Below are positions 46,165 to 55,117 of a stretch of DNA of 64,000 bases, in pieces. Where the stretch lies: positions 1 through 64,000 of the forward strand of contig JAFYKF010000010.1 of assembly GCA_017537745.1 (NCBI GenBank), written 5' to 3'. Both the position numbers and the translations under genes were made by a program. The notes beneath the pieces were generated by a model. The model did not search any database. It worked only from the letters and a program-made list of their open reading frames with translations, and was not told the DNA's origin. Within the stretch, counting starts at the first letter, position 1, and the number at the start of each line of letters is the position of its first letter. The stretch comes from Candidatus Saccharimonadota bacterium (lineage in GTDB: Bacteria; Patescibacteriota; Saccharimonadia; Saccharimonadales; Saccharimonadaceae).

Positions 46165-46212
46165 ATGCCTTTGTACGGGGTGCGTGACTGGTTTTTGTGC
46201 TATAATCTAGAT

Positions 46213-48285
46213 ATGGATTTGATGGCGAGCGTGGAGGAGCTGAAAGGCATTGGACCGAAGACGGCGGAGATTTTGAAGAAGTTCGGGATTAAAACAGTAC
46301 GGGATTTTTTTTATAATTTACCGAGAGATTATGAGAATTTTTCGAAGCCGAGCGCAATTCGTGATATTGTACCAGGGAAAGTGGTAATTAAAGGGCAAAT
46401 ATCTGATTTGAGCTCTCGGAGAGCTCGAAAACGTAACTTGTCCATCACAGAGGGGGTAGTAAGCGATAAAACAGGGGCAATCCGAGTGGTGTGGTTTAAC
46501 CAGAGCTACAGATTGCGGCAGTTCGCGCCAGATAAGGAATACTATTTTACCGGTGTGTATGAGCTCAAAAATGGGCGCTTTCAGCTGACTTCGCCTTCGG
46601 CGGCTTTAGCATCCGAGGTAGAGCTCACAAACGGTCCTAGCCCTATCTACGTGGCCCACGGGGGCTTAAAATCGGGGGATTTTCGACGTTTGATGGACGC
46701 TTCACGCAATAAGTTTGCGGAAATACCGGATTTATTGCCGACGGCTAGCGAAGGAAAACGACGAGAATCGCTCTTTAAGGTGCATTTTCCAGATTCACCA
46801 GAAGATGTGCAGACAGGGCGCGAATATCTTGCGTACGAAGAGATTTTTGAATTATTGTTTGCGGCGCGACTGAATCGGCGTGAAAATGAGAAATTAAAGG
46901 CGGTTAGTGTGCCATTTGAATTAGAGCGGATTCGTAAGTTTGTGGACTCTTTACCTTTTAAACTAACTAACGCACAGAGGCGGGCAGCCTGGGAAATATT
47001 CCAAGATATGGAGAAGGATTTGCCGATGAACCGGCTTTTACAGGGGGATGTAGGGTCAGGCAAAACGATGGTGGCAGCACTAAGCGCATATGAAGTGGTT
47101 GGAGATGCTGGTAAAAAGCGTGGATCTGAGTGCCGCCAGGTCGCAATTTTGGCGCCCACGGCAATTTTAGCTTCTCAGCATTATGAGAGTATTGGGCCGA
47201 TGCTTGGTAAATTTGGCGTACGGACCGCACTACTCACAGCCGCTACCAAGAAGAAGGCTGAGCTAAAAAAACAGATTGCCCAGGGAGAAGTTGATATTAT
47301 TATCGGTACACACGCGATTTTGACTGATGATACGGAATTTGCTAATTTGGCGCTCGTGATCATCGACGAACAGCACCGTTTCGGTGTAGAACAGAGGCAA
47401 AAGTTGATGCTAAAATCGCCATCTGGGCTATCGCCGCACCTGCTCGCAATGACCGCTACGCCAATTCCACGCTCTTTGCAACTCACTGTTTTTGGGGATT
47501 TGGCGGTATCGGTATTAGACGAGCTGCCAGCGGGGCGCCAGCCAGTAACAACGCAGATTTTAAGCGAAATTGAGATGCGCGAGAAGTTGTATCCTTTGAT
47601 GCGCGAGATAATACGGCGCAAGCCAGATAGCAAACGCCACGGTGAGCATGCGCATGGGCAACAAATTTATTGGATTTGCAAGGCGATTGAAGATGGGGTG
47701 AGCGAGGTGACTTCGGTAAAGAAGCGTGCACGGCAACTTAGTGAGATGTTCCAGGATTTGAAAGTGGAATTCTTGCATGGCAAGATGAAGCCGGCTGAAA
47801 AAGATGCAGTGATGGAACGGTTTGCAGATGGAGAAATTGATATTTTGGTATCTACAACAGTGGTGGAAGTAGGGGTGGATGTGCCAAATGCAACTTTGAT
47901 GATAATAGAGAACGCCGAGACGTATGGGTTGGCGCAATTGCACCAATTACGGGGGCGCGTGGGGCGTGGGGCTTCGGCAGCCTATTGTATTTTACTAACT
48001 ACAGGGGATTTAACGCCATCGCGGCGGCTCCGAGAGGTCGAAAAGTCTAATGACGGATTTCATCTGGCGGAAGTAGATTTAAAATTGCGCGGACCAGGGG
48101 AGATTTACGGAGCTTTGCAGCACGGGGCGCTTGATCTAAGAATTGCCACACTCTCTGATACACGATTGATTGCGCGCGCACAAAAAGACGTGGAGCAGTT
48201 TTTGACTAATCCTGAAAATATGGTAAAATATAAAGAGTTAATGGCTAATATCAAGAAATACCAACAAATAACGACACTAAACTAG
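46213..48285 (+). CDS. recG: ATP-dependent DNA helicase RecG
   Basis: Branch-migration helicase for stalled forks. Wedge/OB domain in the first ~180 residues, helicase motifs LLQGDVGSGKTMVAALS, DEQHRFGVEQR (DEQH box), MTATPIPRSL, and VEVGVDVPNATLM with HQLRGRVGRG. 690 residues, normal. ATG 46213 is 6 bases after TATAAT (46201-46206), so the message is probably leaderless and any start upstream would not be transcribed. rsmD follows 7 bases later. Confidence 0.95.
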   Translation: MDLMASVEELKGIGPKTAEILKKFGIKTVRDFFYNLPRDYENFSKPSAIRDIVPGKVVIKGQISDLSSRRARKRNLSITEGVVSDKTGAIRVVWFNQSYRLRQFAPDKEYYFTGVYELKNGRFQLTSPSAALASEVELTNGPSPIYVAHGGLKSGDFRRLMDASRNKFAEIPDLLPTASEGKRRESLFKVHFPDSPEDVQTGREYLAYEEIFELLFAARLNRRENEKLKAVSVPFELERIRKFVDSLPFKLTNAQRRAAWEIFQDMEKDLPMNRLLQGDVGSGKTMVAALSAYEVVGDAGKKRGSECRQVAILAPTAILASQHYESIGPMLGKFGVRTALLTAATKKKAELKKQIAQGEVDIIIGTHAILTDDTEFANLALVIIDEQHRFGVEQRQKLMLKSPSGLSPHLLAMTATPIPRSLQLTVFGDLAVSVLDELPAGRQPVTTQILSEIEMREKLYPLMREIIRRKPDSKRHGEHAHGQQIYWICKAIEDGVSEVTSVKKRARQLSEMFQDLKVEFLHGKMKPAEKDAVMERFADGEIDILVSTTVVEVGVDVPNATLMIIENAETYGLAQLHQLRGRVGRGASAAYCILLTTGDLTPSRRLREVEKSNDGFHLAEVDLKLRGPGEIYGALQHGALDLRIATLSDTRLIARAQKDVEQFLTNPENMVKYKELMANIKKYQQITTLN

Positions 48286-48292
48286 GAGAACC

Positions 48293-48835
48293 ATGATTAG
48301 AAAGGAACGCAAAAACAGAGGTGGGGAAGCAAGAATATCAGGTGGGGTGTTTCGTGGGCGTAAAATCAAGACCCCTGGTGCTGGGACCCATCCGATGGGA
48401 GAAAGAGAAAGATTGGCCCTGTTTAACATGATTGCTGATTTGCTGGATAGCGCAATGGTTTTGGATGCTTATGCGGGAAGTGGGGCGCTAGGAATTGAGG
48501 CGTTGTCACGAGGGGCCGCCAAAGTAGTTTTTGTTGAAAAAAATCGTGCTGCAGCCGGGGTTATCTCTGATAATTTAAGTTTGCTTGGCGCGAGCGGCGA
48601 GGTTGTAGTTTACGATGCTGCCAAATACGAGAGTGATCTAGCTTTTGATTTGATTTTAGCAGATCCGCCATATGATGCTTTTGAGTTAGATGGCGTGATA
48701 AATTTGTCTCGAGTCTTGAAAGATGGTGGCGTTTTGGCATTGTCTCATCCTAGTGAGGCGCCTATGGTTCCAGGGTTACAGCTTGAAAAAAGCCGGACTT
48801 ACGCTGGGGCGACGATTTCAATTTATCGCAAATAA
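48293..48835 (+). CDS. rsmD: 16S rRNA (guanine-966-N2)-methyltransferase
   Basis: 180 residues. N-terminal RISGGVFRGRKIKTP, motif I VLDAYAGSGALGIEALSRGA and the catalytic LADPPYD motif identify RsmD. It modifies 16S rRNA in the small subunit. AGGAG precedes the ATG, 7 bases after recG, so they form an operon. The stop codon merges with the first arm of a palindromic element. Confidence 0.93.
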   Translation: MIRKERKNRGGEARISGGVFRGRKIKTPGAGTHPMGERERLALFNMIADLLDSAMVLDAYAGSGALGIEALSRGAAKVVFVEKNRAAAGVISDNLSLLGASGEVVVYDAAKYESDLAFDLILADPPYDAFELDGVINLSRVLKDGGVLALSHPSEAPMVPGLQLEKSRTYAGATISIYRK

Positions 48836-48976
48836 CACGTCTTTCTTAATTCACTACATCTCGGGACATAAAGGCAAAATCGAAGATTTTGCCGCCGAAG
48901 GGGCGCAGCGATGTGATAAAATTTATTATCACATCGCGAAGCTCCCGAGATGTAGTGAATTAAGAAAAAAACGTGT
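48835..48976. repeat. Palindromic element after rsmD
   Basis: Outer arms (48835-48865 and 48943-48976) share TTCTTAATTCACTACATCTCGGGA and its complement. Two further perfect hairpins lie inside: GGCAAAATC/GATTTTGCC (48873-48893) and GCGATGTGATAA/TTATCACATCGC (48908-48937). The whole folds as a three-stem cruciform. It has no coding role and differs from the in-gene families. Confidence 0.88.
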
Positions 48977-49063
48977 CGCTTGCGCTTTCTGGATTTTTGA
49001 TATATTGCTATTTACTTTTTTGCAAAAGTATGATAAAATTAAGGTAGAAGGAGTTTTATATTT

Positions 49064-49576
49064 ATGTATAACCCAGAAGTAACAGAGAAAAAAGAGCGTA
49101 GAAAGGTCATCTTTTTCGCGGTTTTGACCGTGTTGGTGATTTTGGTGCTAGTTGTTGCAATTATCGTAGTTGCTACGAGAAAAACTTCTAGAACCAACAT
49201 CGGTGGCGAAGATAACTCATCGTTCTCAATTACCGACGGTAGTTCAGACGACGATTCGAAGTCTGATGGTTCGAAATCTGAGGATTCGAAGAGTGAAAGC
49301 TCAAAGTCCGAAGATTCCAAGACCGAGAGTTCAAAGAGCTCAAAGACTGAGAGCTCTGACTCTAAGAGTTCGAAGACCGAATCTAGCGATTCGAAGTCTT
49401 CAACCAAGTCTTCGTCTAAGACCGAATCTACAACGGTTGCGACGACCACTACTACCGCTGAGACTTCCTCTGATATACCAAGTACTGGTCCAGAGGATAT
49501 GCTAAATACTGCAATCGCTCTTGGTAGCCTCACTACCGCTGGTACCGCTTATATTATGAGCAAAAGTAAGAGGTAA
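49064..49576 (+). CDS. Ser/Lys-rich surface protein with LPxTG-like end
   Basis: 170 residues: a membrane helix near the N-terminus (about 17-38), a long low-complexity stalk of Ser, Lys, Asp, Glu and Thr (DSKSESSKSEDSKTESSKSS), then IPSTGPED, a hydrophobic stretch (LNTAIALGSLTTAGTAYIM) and KSKR. The last part is a sortase-sorting signal with a variant pentapeptide. AAGGAG precedes the ATG. The repetitive serine codons (TCT/TCG/AGC AAG) make length variation likely. Confidence 0.75.
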   Translation: MYNPEVTEKKERRKVIFFAVLTVLVILVLVVAIIVVATRKTSRTNIGGEDNSSFSITDGSSDDDSKSDGSKSEDSKSESSKSEDSKTESSKSSKTESSDSKSSKTESSDSKSSTKSSSKTESTTVATTTTTAETSSDIPSTGPEDMLNTAIALGSLTTAGTAYIMSKSKR

Positions 49577-49640
49577 AAATAGAAGTTTTGTTCGCTTGGA
49601 CTTTTGAATTCGTAATTTTTACAATTTAAGTCTAGAAAAA

Positions 49641-49678
49641 AAGTCCTCAGTCGCCCTTCGGGTTATGGGACATTTTTT
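49641..49678 (+). terminator. Intrinsic terminator
   Basis: GTCC...CCC-TTCG-GGG...GGAC hairpin followed by ATTTTTT, downstream of the surface protein gene. Confidence 0.75.
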
Positions 49679-49757
49679 CGTAGTTAAATTGATAAAAATT
49701 ACATTTAAAAATCTGTTCTATTCTATTTTTACCCTGAATATGCTATAATATTTTTAT

Positions 49758-49843
49758 GCCCGTGTGGTGGAATTGGTAGACACGCTAGCCTTAGGAGCTA
49801 GTGCCGATAACGCATGCTGGTTCGAGTCCAGTCGCGGGCACCA
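49758..49843 (+). tRNA. tRNA-Leu (anticodon UAG)
   Basis: Full class II cloverleaf: acceptor GCCCGTG/CGCGGGC, D arm with TGG and GGTAGA, anticodon stem CTAGC/GCTAG with loop CTTAGGA (anticodon TAG, reads CUN), long variable arm, T arm GGTTCGAGTCC, and an encoded CCA. TATAAT at 49744-49749 is only 8 bases before the first base, so the primary transcript would start within about 0-2 bases of the mature 5' end. Confidence 0.97.
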
Positions 49844-49879
49844 CAGATTGACTCTACCCTGGAGAACACATTATTGTTA

Positions 49880-49912
49880 GATAATCCCCGATTTTACAGG
49901 GGTATTTTTATA
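49880..49912 (+). terminator. Terminator after tRNA-Leu
   Basis: CCCC-GATTTTACA-GGGG followed by TATTTTTATATT. Weak but well placed. Confidence 0.6.
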
Positions 49913-50065
49913 TTATTGTGGCTTCTAGTAAACTGCTGCGGTACAGTTATGCACCAATTTTCTCACAAGTTGAGGCTTCCGGATGTTGGTTAAAATCAAA
50001 AACTGGTGCAGAGTTAGTAAAATGCGGAAAGACGCAAGCGAAACACCGGCAAAAGGAACGACCTA

Positions 50066-52540
50066 CTACCGAGCTACGCAACGTACCGAAAAACCGCCGC
50101 CACGGCCATCAGAGTTACGAGAGAATATACTGCCATCTCCAAGAAAAGCAAAAAGATACGCATCACTATCATTATAGACTGCAGAAGATCGATAGCTACC
50201 ATATCCACCAACACCGCCGTAATACGAACCATACCAGAATCCGCCATATACAAAATACGCAGGTGTATTTTTAATATCATTGGAAGTATCAAAGACCAAA
50301 CTAAGTTGTGTAATTAGATTACCATAGGATTTATCGCCACTAAGGGCTGGAAGCCTCCAACCAGCAGGACAGATTGACTGATTTGCATTTTCTCCATCCG
50401 TAGTGTAAGAGCTGCTATCGTTCATGGCAATAGCAACAGTCCAATTGTAATAGTTTCCAATATGGTAATGTTTATCACTACCACAAGCTACGGCATATGT
50501 GTCTAATGTACCACCCCAGTTCGATATAATAGTACCATCCCAACAAAGATTTCCCGGATCATAAGATTCTGGAGTAGTATAAAAGTTATTCCAGGTCATG
50601 TTATCAGTAGTATACGTAGCCCTACTTGGCGTCCAAGCCGAAGAAATATCGGTATTGGCAGGAGTATAAAAATTAGCCTGCTCCACAATATCATGATCCA
50701 AGTTTTGCGTCATCCAAATATTACCATCAGCGAGCTTGGAGACATAATAAGTTTTCTCGTCACGATTATCCTTCAACTGATATTGCTGACCTTCAGTCAT
50801 AGAAGCTAACACCTTAGTTTTTTCCTCACTTGTAAGCGTCGCAAAGTCTTGCATATAAGTCAAATTAGAAATATCTAAAATCACTCCATCGGGCCTAGAA
50901 TCGCCAGTACGAGCCACACAGCGAATCGTAGCTCCATCAAAGCGATTATCATACGATAATCCCGTACCATCATAATCTTTATATACATTAAACATATACG
51001 AGTTAGCTGACGAATTAACATCACGTGACCAGTAATATCCATTCACGCCTATATCCTGGTATGTCCACATGCTTGATAGGGCAAAATATAATGGACTATT
51101 ATGCCATATTTCCGTATTATAAATTGTATATATACCGTACCAGGAAACTTCATTATCCCTAAACGTATTTATTGGCAAAGTCCAACCAGCTGGACAAATA
51201 GACTGATTTACATCTACTCCGTCTGCTACATATTTGCTACTATTATTCATCGCTACGGCAGCAGTCCAATTATAGTAATTACCAATATGATAGTGCGGAT
51301 CGCCATTCGTCGAAACAAATTTACTGTTGTCCAACGTACCATCATAATCATAATAGTTACCCAACGTACCATTCCAATACAAATCACCTGGGTCATACGA
51401 TTCTGGTAATACATCTGTCCAGTTCCAAGTTGTATTATTTGTTGAATACGTCGCCGTATCAGCCGTCCAGTTTTCTGGAATATCAGTATTTTGCGGCGTA
51501 TAAAAATCTTCAGTAGTGACAATATCGTGGTCTAGATTTTGCGTCATCCAAACATTACCATCAGCAAGTTTTGCAATTGCATAACTCTTCTCATCACGCA
51601 CGTCCATAAGCGTATATTGTGTTTCTGGTGTCATAGAATCAACGATTTGGTCACGATTAGGACCAGCGAAGTCTTGTAAACACTTAGTTTCTTGTATGGT
51701 GGTAGCGTTCGGATTGCATAATTCAGTTACATTGGCTACTGCAACGTAAGTAATAGCAACACCAGAATAAGTACCATAATCTAGGTCTGGAGTAATATAG
51801 GTACCATAATAAACAGTAGTCTTATCATTGGCAGTTGTAGCTTCTTCTGTAGTTTTGAGAGTTATTACTTCTTCTAATGTAGTGGGAAGACCAGTAAAGA
51901 CTGTTTGTGTTTGGCCTGTTGGTTTAGTGGTAGCTATGCCCCATGTATTGTTAGTGAGAGCTGTAGGTTCTAATGAATCTAGCATCGTAATAGTACTTTT
52001 AGAAGACTTATTAGTTTCATTCTTTAAGTCTGTAGTAGTACTATCTATATAGGCCATGAGTGTGTATCCTGCAGTTGTAGCAGAATCTATTGTAACTACA
52101 CTTTCGCCAGTGGCAAAGACTGCTTTGTCATTTAGATCTACATCAATTTCAATGTCACTCGTTGTAACAGTTAGTGTATTATTAGCTGCACTTACATTGT
52201 CTTCTTGTTTTACATTATAATTTAATGCTACAAATGTAGTAATAAGGATTAAGGTCATAATACCAGTAATTCTAAGGATAGTATGTCCTTTAGAATATAT
52301 AGAGAACTTATTTGTCTTCTTTTGTTTATGTTTCTTTACTAGACTAATTACTAAGGCTAGTAATACTAATACTACTACAGAAATACCAATGATGGGAGCA
52401 ATCATATTAGGAGTGTTATTTACTCCATCATTATGTATAGTGCTGAATACACCGGTGTCTGGTGCGTTAGTGTCTGCATCAGTGTCTGGCACTACGGTTG
52501 GAGTAGCGTCATTTACATTGATTAAGAGTTTTGCCGACAT
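50066..52540 (-). CDS. Surface protein with two FISUMP domains
   Basis: 824 residues. Residues 1-80 hold APDTGVFS, a hydrophobic helix (APIIGISVVVLVLLALVISLV) and KKHKQKK, the layout of a sortase signal but at the N-terminus. A second helix follows (~95-112). Then a beta-rich Thr-rich region and two FISUMP/C-type-lectin-like units (about 280-550 and 555-824), each with KLADGNVWMTQNLDHDIV or a near copy, YHIGNYYNWTxA, NQSICPAGW and a RCVAR end. Their ends are rich in Tyr, Ser, Asn and Gly and differ most, a plausible binding face. Own -35/-10 promoter; SD AAAGG. Confidence 0.8.
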   Translation of the reverse strand: MSAKLLINVNDATPTVVPDTDADTNAPDTGVFSTIHNDGVNNTPNMIAPIIGISVVVLVLLALVISLVKKHKQKKTNKFSIYSKGHTILRITGIMTLILITTFVALNYNVKQEDNVSAANNTLTVTTSDIEIDVDLNDKAVFATGESVVTIDSATTAGYTLMAYIDSTTTDLKNETNKSSKSTITMLDSLEPTALTNNTWGIATTKPTGQTQTVFTGLPTTLEEVITLKTTEEATTANDKTTVYYGTYITPDLDYGTYSGVAITYVAVANVTELCNPNATTIQETKCLQDFAGPNRDQIVDSMTPETQYTLMDVRDEKSYAIAKLADGNVWMTQNLDHDIVTTEDFYTPQNTDIPENWTADTATYSTNNTTWNWTDVLPESYDPGDLYWNGTLGNYYDYDGTLDNSKFVSTNGDPHYHIGNYYNWTAAVAMNNSSKYVADGVDVNQSICPAGWTLPINTFRDNEVSWYGIYTIYNTEIWHNSPLYFALSSMWTYQDIGVNGYYWSRDVNSSANSYMFNVYKDYDGTGLSYDNRFDGATIRCVARTGDSRPDGVILDISNLTYMQDFATLTSEEKTKVLASMTEGQQYQLKDNRDEKTYYVSKLADGNIWMTQNLDHDIVEQANFYTPANTDISSAWTPSRATYTTDNMTWNNFYTTPESYDPGNLCWDGTIISNWGGTLDTYAVACGSDKHYHIGNYYNWTVAIAMNDSSSYTTDGENANQSICPAGWRLPALSGDKSYGNLITQLSLVFDTSNDIKNTPAYFVYGGFWYGSYYGGVGGYGSYRSSAVYNDSDAYLFAFLGDGSIFSRNSDGRGGGFSVRCVAR

Positions 52541-52585
52541 GTCTTTTCGCCTTTTATATTTTTGTGTTTATAAACTTATGGTTTA

Positions 52586-52614
52586 ATTATAAAGCAAGCG
52601 ATAATATTAGTCAA
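52586..52614 (-). promoter_or_regulatory. Promoter of the FISUMP surface protein gene
   Basis: Minus strand TTGACT (52614-52609), 17-base spacer, TATAAT (52591-52586); leader of about 39 bases to the ATG. One of few protein genes here with a recognisable -35. Confidence 0.75.
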
Positions 52615-52660
52615 GCAAGTGTATCTAATTATAGTGCTTGACGATTCGACACGGCTTTTT

Positions 52661-52690
52661 AATTATCCGTGTCATGTGACACGGATAATT
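52661..52690. repeat. Perfect 30-base palindrome
   Basis: AATTATCCGTGTCA-TG-TGACACGGATAATT, 14-base arms with no mismatch, between divergent genes. A further CACC/GGGTG stem and T7 follow at about 52733-52757. It could be a bidirectional terminator, an operator or part of a small RNA. Confidence 0.8.
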
Positions 52691-52798
52691 GTTAGGCGGT
52701 ACGACGTTCTCCAAGGTGACGTCATAACACACGCACCTGAACGAGGGTGTTTTTTTGTTGGTTTGCCATGGGCCATATAATGATATAATTTTATTGAT

Positions 52799-54181
52799 AT
52801 GCCTAGGGAACAGGAAAAGTGTTACATTGCGATTGATTTAAAGTCTTTTTATGCCTCCGTGGAATGTTTGGAGCGAGGATTAAATCCTTTAAAAGCGCGG
52901 CTTGTCGTAGCAGATATTTCGCGGACAGATAAGACGATTTGTCTGGCGGTTAGTCCGGCGCTAAAAGAACGATGTGGACTGGGCGGGCGGGAACGATTAT
53001 ACAAAGTGATCCAGGCTGCAGAGCGAGCGGGAGTGGATTTTACTGTGGCGCCACCACAAATGCATAAATACATGGAAATTTCGCAGAAGATTTTCGGGAT
53101 TTATGGACGTTTTATTGCGCCGGAAGACATACACGTCTACTCAATTGATGAGGTTTTTATCGACGCGACATCGTATCTTAAAAACTATCGGATGACTGGG
53201 CGAGAGCTAGCCGAGACCATGATTCATGCGGTGTTAGATGAAACTGGGATTACTGCTACTGCCGGAATTGGTACCAACTTATATCTTGCAAAGATTGCGA
53301 TGGACATTAAGGCCAAGCGTTTGAAGGCCGACGAGCACGGAGTGAGAATTGCGGAGCTAAATGAAATGTCTTATCGCCAAGAATTATGGAGCCATACGCC
53401 GCTGACAGATTTTTGGCGGATTGGGCACGGGTACGCGCGGAGGTTGTCTCAGCTTGGAATTCATACGATGGGAGAACTCGCAAGATATTCTTTGAGTGGT
53501 TCCGGAAAATTATACAAAGAATTTGGAATTGCAGCGGAACTCTTGATTGACCATGCTTGGGGTTATGAACCGGTGACAATGGCGGATATCAAAAACTATC
53601 GCACCGAAAATCATTCAGTGTCTTCTGGGCAAGTGCTGCATGAACCGTATGGGTTTGAATCGGCGAGGCTGATTGCATGGGAGATGGCGGATACGCTGGC
53701 ACTTGATTTGTTCGCAGATGGATTAGCAACCGACCAAGTAGTTTTGACGGTCAATTACGATAAAGATAATCCGACTTATGACGGGCCGACGCACCGGGAT
53801 CATTATGGGCGCGTGGTGCCTAAGCCGGCGCACGGAACTTTGAATCTTGACATATTTACTAATTCATCACGAATATTTGCGGAAAAGACGGTAGAGCTTT
53901 TTGATAAAATTGTGAATCCGGATTTGACCGTGCGAGCAATTTATGTGGTAGCTGGGCATGTGCGGGATGCTTCCAATGCAAAGAGCGCACCAAGACAGGC
54001 TGATTTATTTACGGATTATATAAAAGAAGCTGAGGCAGCTTCGCGCGAGCAAAAGTTGCAGGAGGCGGAACTTTTGATTAAAAAGCGTTATGGCCGGAAT
54101 GCGATTTTGAAACTTAAAAATTACGAGAAAGATGCGACGATGCGGGCGAGAAATAATCAAGTCGGAGGACACAAAGCATGA
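52799..54181 (+). CDS. Y-family DNA polymerase (UvrX/UmuC-like)
   Basis: 460 residues. YIAIDLKSFYASVE, YSIDEVFIDATSY (catalytic acids), AGIGTNLYLAKIAMD and a finger/little-finger tail place it with the UvrX/YqjW-type translesion polymerases. TATAAT at 52784-52789 is 9 bases before ATG, so leaderless. The stop overlaps the start of a YolD-like gene by ATGA, matching the yolD-uvrX pairing of Bacillus phages and plasmids. Likely role is error-prone bypass and mutagenesis. Confidence 0.92.
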   Translation: MPREQEKCYIAIDLKSFYASVECLERGLNPLKARLVVADISRTDKTICLAVSPALKERCGLGGRERLYKVIQAAERAGVDFTVAPPQMHKYMEISQKIFGIYGRFIAPEDIHVYSIDEVFIDATSYLKNYRMTGRELAETMIHAVLDETGITATAGIGTNLYLAKIAMDIKAKRLKADEHGVRIAELNEMSYRQELWSHTPLTDFWRIGHGYARRLSQLGIHTMGELARYSLSGSGKLYKEFGIAAELLIDHAWGYEPVTMADIKNYRTENHSVSSGQVLHEPYGFESARLIAWEMADTLALDLFADGLATDQVVLTVNYDKDNPTYDGPTHRDHYGRVVPKPAHGTLNLDIFTNSSRIFAEKTVELFDKIVNPDLTVRAIYVVAGHVRDASNAKSAPRQADLFTDYIKEAEAASREQKLQEAELLIKKRYGRNAILKLKNYEKDATMRARNNQVGGHKA

Positions 54182-54348
54182 AATATGATGATATTATCGA
54201 TTTGCCACATTTTCACGACCCGAATAAACCTTATATGTCTTTACGAGACCGGGCGGCACAGTTTGCGCCATATAAATCTTTAGTGGGCTATGAGAAAATG
54301 ATTGAAGAAAAGACCGATTATTTGATGGAGCTCGATAACCCGGAATGA
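54178..54348 (+). CDS. YolD-like protein
   Basis: A 56-residue gene beginning in the polymerase stop (ATGA). The sequence carries the YolD landmarks: YDDIIDLPHF, then MSLRDRAAQFAPYKSLVGYE and a charged helix. YolD proteins accompany Y-family polymerases, possibly as UmuD-like partners. Its size and overlap make it easy to miss. Confidence 0.88.
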   Translation: MKYDDIIDLPHFHDPNKPYMSLRDRAAQFAPYKSLVGYEKMIEEKTDYLMELDNPE

Positions 54349-54382
54349 TATAATTAAATTAACTTAACATTTAGGAGTAAAA

Positions 54383-54640
54383 ATGGAACAAAAGATTTGT
54401 CAAAGCTGCGCAATGCCACTAACTTCGGATGATATGTATGGAACGAACGCAGACGGCAGCGTAAATACTGATTATTGCAAATGGTGCTACGATAAGGGCG
54501 AGTTTATCGAAAAATGCTCAATGGAAGAGTTTATCGATAAGTGCTCACAGTTTGGCGAACAAGCCGGCATGACCAACGAGCAAATGAAAGAATACTGCAC
54601 CAAAGTTTTCCCAACTTTGAAGCGCTGGAAAGAAGCGTAG
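54383..54640 (+). CDS. Putative zinc-ribbon protein
   Basis: 85 residues with CQSCAMPL near the N-terminus and YCKWCYDKG at about 32-40, four cysteines spaced as in the zinc-ribbon family often fused to AraC-type proteins. The remainder is helical (MEEFIDKCSQFGEQAGMTNEQM). GGAG precedes the ATG; TATAAT near 54349. Probably a small metal-binding adaptor; partner unknown. Confidence 0.78.
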   Translation: MEQKICQSCAMPLTSDDMYGTNADGSVNTDYCKWCYDKGEFIEKCSMEEFIDKCSQFGEQAGMTNEQMKEYCTKVFPTLKRWKEA

Positions 54641-54713
54641 GGCTTTGTAGCAATTTAGTGCGACTAGAATAATTTTTGAATAGTGTTGACTTTTTTGTAC
54701 AACGGGCTTACAA

Positions 54714-54736
54714 TTGTTGTATAAGTATTACAACAA
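54714..54736. promoter_or_regulatory. Candidate operator of the XRE-ImmA-HNH operon
   Basis: TTGTTGTA-TAAGTAT-TACAACAA, perfect 8-base arms, lies across the start region between a TTGACT (54685) and the ribosome site. A second small palindrome TTGTACAA lies at 54695. Probable binding site for the XRE protein encoded directly downstream, giving autoregulation. Confidence 0.65.
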
Positions 54737-54744
54737 GGAGGGCA

Positions 54745-55113
54745 ATGAAATTTCACGAACTATTCAAGAAGAAGCGGATGGAGATTGGCACGGTGCGTCA
54801 GTTCGCTAAGCAGGCGGGGCTAGATTTGGCGTATGTGTCACGACTGGAAAATGGGGTATGTTTACCGCCAAAAGATGATGCAAAATTAGCTAAGCTTGCT
54901 TCGGCTCTAAATATTCAAAAGGAAACGGAAGAATGGCAAGAGTTTATGGATCTCGCGGCCGTAGCAAAAAATGAATTACCTACTGATTTGCAAGACAACG
55001 AGCGAGTGGCGGCAGTTTTACCTGCATTTTATCGGACACTTAGGAAAGATAAGCTAGACGAGAAGGAACTAAAAGAATTACTAAAATTAATTAATTCTGG
55101 GAAGGGGGAGTAG
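54745..55113 (+). CDS. XRE-family repressor (ImmR-like)
   Basis: 122 residues. HTH at about 5-60: FKKKRMEIGTVRQFAKQAGL, YVSRLENGVCLPP. The C-terminal half is helical. AAGGAGG is placed ideally before ATG 54745. It is followed by an ImmA/IrrE metallopeptidase, the classic ImmR-ImmA pair in which the peptidase relieves repression. The palindrome at 54714-54736 would be its own operator. Confidence 0.85.
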   Translation: MKFHELFKKKRMEIGTVRQFAKQAGLDLAYVSRLENGVCLPPKDDAKLAKLASALNIQKETEEWQEFMDLAAVAKNELPTDLQDNERVAAVLPAFYRTLRKDKLDEKELKELLKLINSGKGE

Positions 55114-55117
55114 GTTG

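Noticed and set aside
50066-52540. Target of a diversity-generating retroelement
   Set aside because: FISUMP/C-lectin folds can be such targets, but I saw no reverse transcriptase or template repeat in the window.
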